Source: UBA1268 sp002694955 (GTDB taxonomy: Bacteria > Planctomycetota > Planctomycetia > Pirellulales > UBA1268). From it: a stretch of 47,362 nucleotides of DNA. The notes below the pieces were generated by a model that did not search any database, was not told the DNA's origin, and was given only the letters and a program-made list of their open reading frames with translations. The DNA lies in NCBI GenBank assembly GCA_028066355.1, contig JALCBP010000015.1:1-47362 (forward strand), read 5' to 3'. Positions 45,412-47,362 of the stretch are shown here, piece after piece; within the stretch, counting starts at the first letter, position 1, and every line of letters begins with the position of its first letter. The translations under genes and the position numbers were made by a program.

Positions 45412-45858
45412 ATGTCGACTCGCCGTCGTGCCCGTGAAATTTCGCTTCAAGTACTGTATCAGTTTGATCTTAACCCCTCAGCTGCATCCATAGATTACAA
45501 GCCTTTTTTGTATGCAAGGCTTAAGGATTCGGCCTCGGTCGTTTTCTCGAAAGCCCTTATCGAAGGTGTCTCTGAACACCTGAAGCAGATTGATGAGTTT
45601 CTCAATCAGCGATCCGAACATTGGAGAGTAAGCCGGATGGCATCAACAGATCGTGCCGTTTTGCGTCTGGCTGTGTTTGAACTTGGCTGCTCGGATACAC
45701 CTGGTCCAGTTGTTGTTGATGAAGGCATTGAACTGGCACGTCGGTATGGCTCAGCCAATTCGGCTCCATTCGTGAGTGGAATACTTGGGCGATGCCTCGA
45801 TGATCGAGAGTTGCTTCAGCAGACAATCCAAGAAGAATCACACCCAACTGACGCCTAG
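45412..45858 (+). CDS. nusB: Transcription antitermination factor NusB
   Basis: 148 residues, all-helical RNA-binding protein that acts with NusE on rRNA operon boxA sites. The N-terminal RRRAREISLQVLYQFDL is diagnostic, and the C-terminal VVVDEGIELARRYGSANSAPFVSGILG is the family signature. Length is normal. It follows ribH by 77 bp and precedes ftsY by 58 bp. Pairing of nusB with ribH is widespread, which supports both calls. Confidence 0.95.
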   Translation: MSTRRRAREISLQVLYQFDLNPSAASIDYKPFLYARLKDSASVVFSKALIEGVSEHLKQIDEFLNQRSEHWRVSRMASTDRAVLRLAVFELGCSDTPGPVVVDEGIELARRYGSANSAPFVSGILGRCLDDRELLQQTIQEESHPTDA

Positions 45859-45916
45859 TTCAGGCGATCAATCCCCATTTTCCTGTTCCTGTTTTTCTGT
45901 CAACATTAAAAAAACC

Positions 45917-47073
45917 ATGGCATTATTTCGATTCGGAAAATCCTCACCAGATTCATCAACGAGTGAAGAAGAGCAAGATGACTCCACTCGTCCCGGCATT
46001 TTTGATCGTCTTCGGGCAGGCCTGTCAANNNNNNNNNNNNNNNNNNNNNNNNNNNNNNNNNNNNNNNNNNNNNNNNNNNNNNNNNNNNNNNNNNNNNNNN
46101 NNNNNNNNNNNNNNNNNNNNNNNNNNNNCAAGATGACTCCACTCGTCCCGGCATTTTTGATCGTCTTCGGGCAGGCCTGTCAAAAACAGCACAGGTTCTC
46201 AACACTGATGTTCGAGATTTGCTCAAGCAAGAAGGGCGGCACGTTGATACGTCATTTCTCGAAGAACTTCGGGGTGCTCTGGTGCGAACTGATATGGGGC
46301 CTTCTGCAGCTGAAGCAATCGTAAAAGATGTTGGGGAGCGGTTGCGGGCACGAGTTGTTGATCCAGAGGTCGTGGTTGAGTCAATTCGTCGAACACTTTC
46401 TGACAAGCTCGCAGGAACAACTGGGGACCTCGTCAAATCAACATCGGGGCCGACAGTCATTCTTGTGACTGGTGTGAACGGATCTGGAAAGACTACCTCA
46501 ATTGCAAAGCTGACTCGACGTTTTACTGAGGCAGGACTTCGGGTTGTTCTTGGGGCTGGTGATACGTTTCGTGCTGCCGCCGTGGAGCAGCTCTCCATGT
46601 GGGCAGGTCGGTTAGGGGCAGAAATTGTGCGTGGTGAACCTAATTCTGATCCGGCGAGTATCGCCCATCGAGCAGTTTCGCAAGCTGTCGAAGGAGACTT
46701 TGATATCTGCATTATTGACACAGCGGGAAGGCTCCAGAATCAATCAAACCTGATGCAGGAACTTGGGAAAATTCGTCGGGTGATTAGCAAACAGATTCCT
46801 GATGCACCTCATGAGGTGTTCCTGGTCATCGATGCAACAGCTGGTCAGAATGCGCTGTCTCAAGCGGAGGGTTTCAAGGAAGCTGCTGGCTGTACAGGAA
46901 TCGTTCTTGCCAAGCTCGACGGGTCTGCACGAGGCGGGGTGATTGTGCCTGTGGCTGAACGGTTCGGGTTGCCCGTCAAATTTGTGGGACTCGGTGAATC
47001 GGCCGATGATCTTGCAACATTTGATCCTGAGGCATTTGTTAATGCCATGCTGGAAGGTGTCTTGCGGCCGTAA
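45917..47073 (+). CDS. ftsY: Signal recognition particle receptor FtsY (interrupted by a scaffold gap)
   Basis: SRP-receptor GTPase docking ribosome-SRP complexes at the membrane. The start is the ATG at 45917 (MALFRFGKSS), with a short acidic N-terminus. A 100-N gap (46029-46128) lies inside codon 38. Flanking 55-bp copies are identical (45974-46028 and 46129-46183). Collapsing the second copy with the gap restores one frame of 333 residues. The P-loop is GVNGSGKTT, followed by GAGDTFRAAAVEQL, IIDTAGRLQNQ and LAKLDGSARGG, all standard FtsY GTPase motifs. The short N-terminus resembles minimal FtsY forms. As printed, the frame is broken only by the gap. Confidence 0.93.
45974..46028. repeat. 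First copy of a 55-bp duplication flanking the gap
   Basis: Identical to 46129-46183. It lies directly before the N run and is best explained by overlapping contig ends that the assembler failed to merge, not by a biological repeat. Confidence 0.9.
46029..46128. other. 100-bp assembly gap (N)
   Basis: Exactly 100 N, the conventional scaffold placeholder of unknown length. The identical 55-bp flanks imply the true gap is a negative overlap. Confidence 0.95.
46129..46183. repeat. Second copy of the 55-bp duplication flanking the gap
   Basis: Identical to 45974-46028 and in frame with the rest of ftsY. Same explanation as the first copy. Confidence 0.9.
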
Positions 47074-47301
47074 AGTCCCCCCCTCCCTCTCTATTTTCGC
47101 ATTCGGGTCGTACCGGTTTGGGAAATTATGCGGCTTTCGTCTCGGAAAGTCAGTTCTGTCACGTTGTTGTGACGATCTTTCCACCGTGGGTTTATTAGCG
47201 AAATTTTTGGCGGAAAATTTGCGTTGGTTGCCCACACGCCTAGCAGGTTGCAACGGATGCTTCCTGATGATTGATACCTACGGATTGGGGGACTTTCGAA
47301 G

Positions 47302-47362
47302 ATGCGATTTCTAAAGTTTAAGCTGCCGTTATGGGTAGCAGCTGGACTGGTAACTTCAACGG
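47302..47362 (+). CDS. Start of a probable exported protein (cut by window edge)
   Basis: The open frame starts at ATG 47302 and reaches the window end: MRFLKFKLPLWVAAGLVTST. The basic start followed by a hydrophobic stretch looks like a signal peptide or membrane anchor. It is separated from ftsY by 228 bp that contains a short stem-loop (GTCAC/GTGAC at 47158-47173) but no clear promoter. With only 20 codons, no function can be given. Confidence 0.5.
   Translation, partial: MRFLKFKLPLWVAAGLVTST

Noticed and set aside
45974..46183. Biological direct repeat in ftsY
   Set aside because: The identical 55-bp flanks surround a 100-N placeholder, which points to overlapping contig ends.
45776..46324. 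Open frames running through the N gap
   Set aside because: They exist only because N codons are read as open. The gap is an assembly artefact and the real gene is ftsY.
1..47362. tRNA, rRNA, CRISPR or insertion sequence
   Set aside because: No cloverleaf, regular spacer array, transposase-like protein or long inverted repeat was seen, though a covariance search was not possible.

Overview
The window looks like a chromosomal segment from a planctomycete (Pirellulales-like), probably a metagenome or draft scaffold, because one 100-base N gap is present. The lineage call is inferred from typical planctomycete families: a DUF1080-ThuA fusion, a DUF1570 protein, a degenerate Ser/Thr kinase-like membrane protein, large single-TM proteins of unknown function, and a Rieske/cytochrome b fusion complex. 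Many genes have no clear Shine-Dalgarno (SD) sequence, as is common in this phylum. No tRNA, rRNA, CRISPR array, transposase or prophage gene was seen.

Layout. 1-6043 (minus) is a compact four-gene DNA repair operon: MBL-fold exonuclease, ATP-dependent DNA ligase, Lhr-type DEXH helicase and PdeM phosphoesterase. Its genes overlap end to start, and PdeM runs off the left edge. 6090-8261 (minus) holds a small secreted protein and a Ppx/GppA phosphatase. 8411-13251 (plus) holds ribF, nrnA and a Rieske/b6-type cytochrome pair with two haem c sites fused to cytochrome b. 13345-20497 mixes glutamate dehydrogenase (minus), a membrane pseudokinase (plus), DAHP synthase (plus), a broken glycosyltransferase remnant (minus) and MgtE (minus). 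20623-25664 holds a secreted dihaem cytochrome, thiC, cysS and ispF.

25742-30344 (plus) is an ABC-2 type exporter (one ATPase, two permeases) followed by a UbiA-family prenyltransferase and a TIM-barrel isomerase-like protein. 30464-35490 (minus) holds a [2Fe-2S] ferredoxin, a secreted DUF1080-ThuA protein, a membrane-anchored coiled-coil protein with a BRCT-like C-terminus, and a secreted HExxH metalloprotease-like protein. 35792-39673 (plus) holds a HEAT-repeat lipoprotein, a large single-TM protein of unknown function and a diadenylate-cyclase-like protein. 39831-47073 (plus) is a housekeeping run: polA, coaE, rho, ribH, nusB, ftsY. A partial gene begins at the right edge.

Most of the window is ordinary core metabolism and information processing. 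The points most worth a second look are the BRCT-like domain on an apparently exported coiled-coil protein, the pseudokinase with a secretin-N-like tail, the proofreading-dead polA, the DacZ-like cyclase with an altered RHR motif, the b6-type cytochrome b/dihaem c fusion, and a scaffold gap in ftsY that is an unmerged contig overlap. I found no clear evidence of a wholly new multi-gene system.
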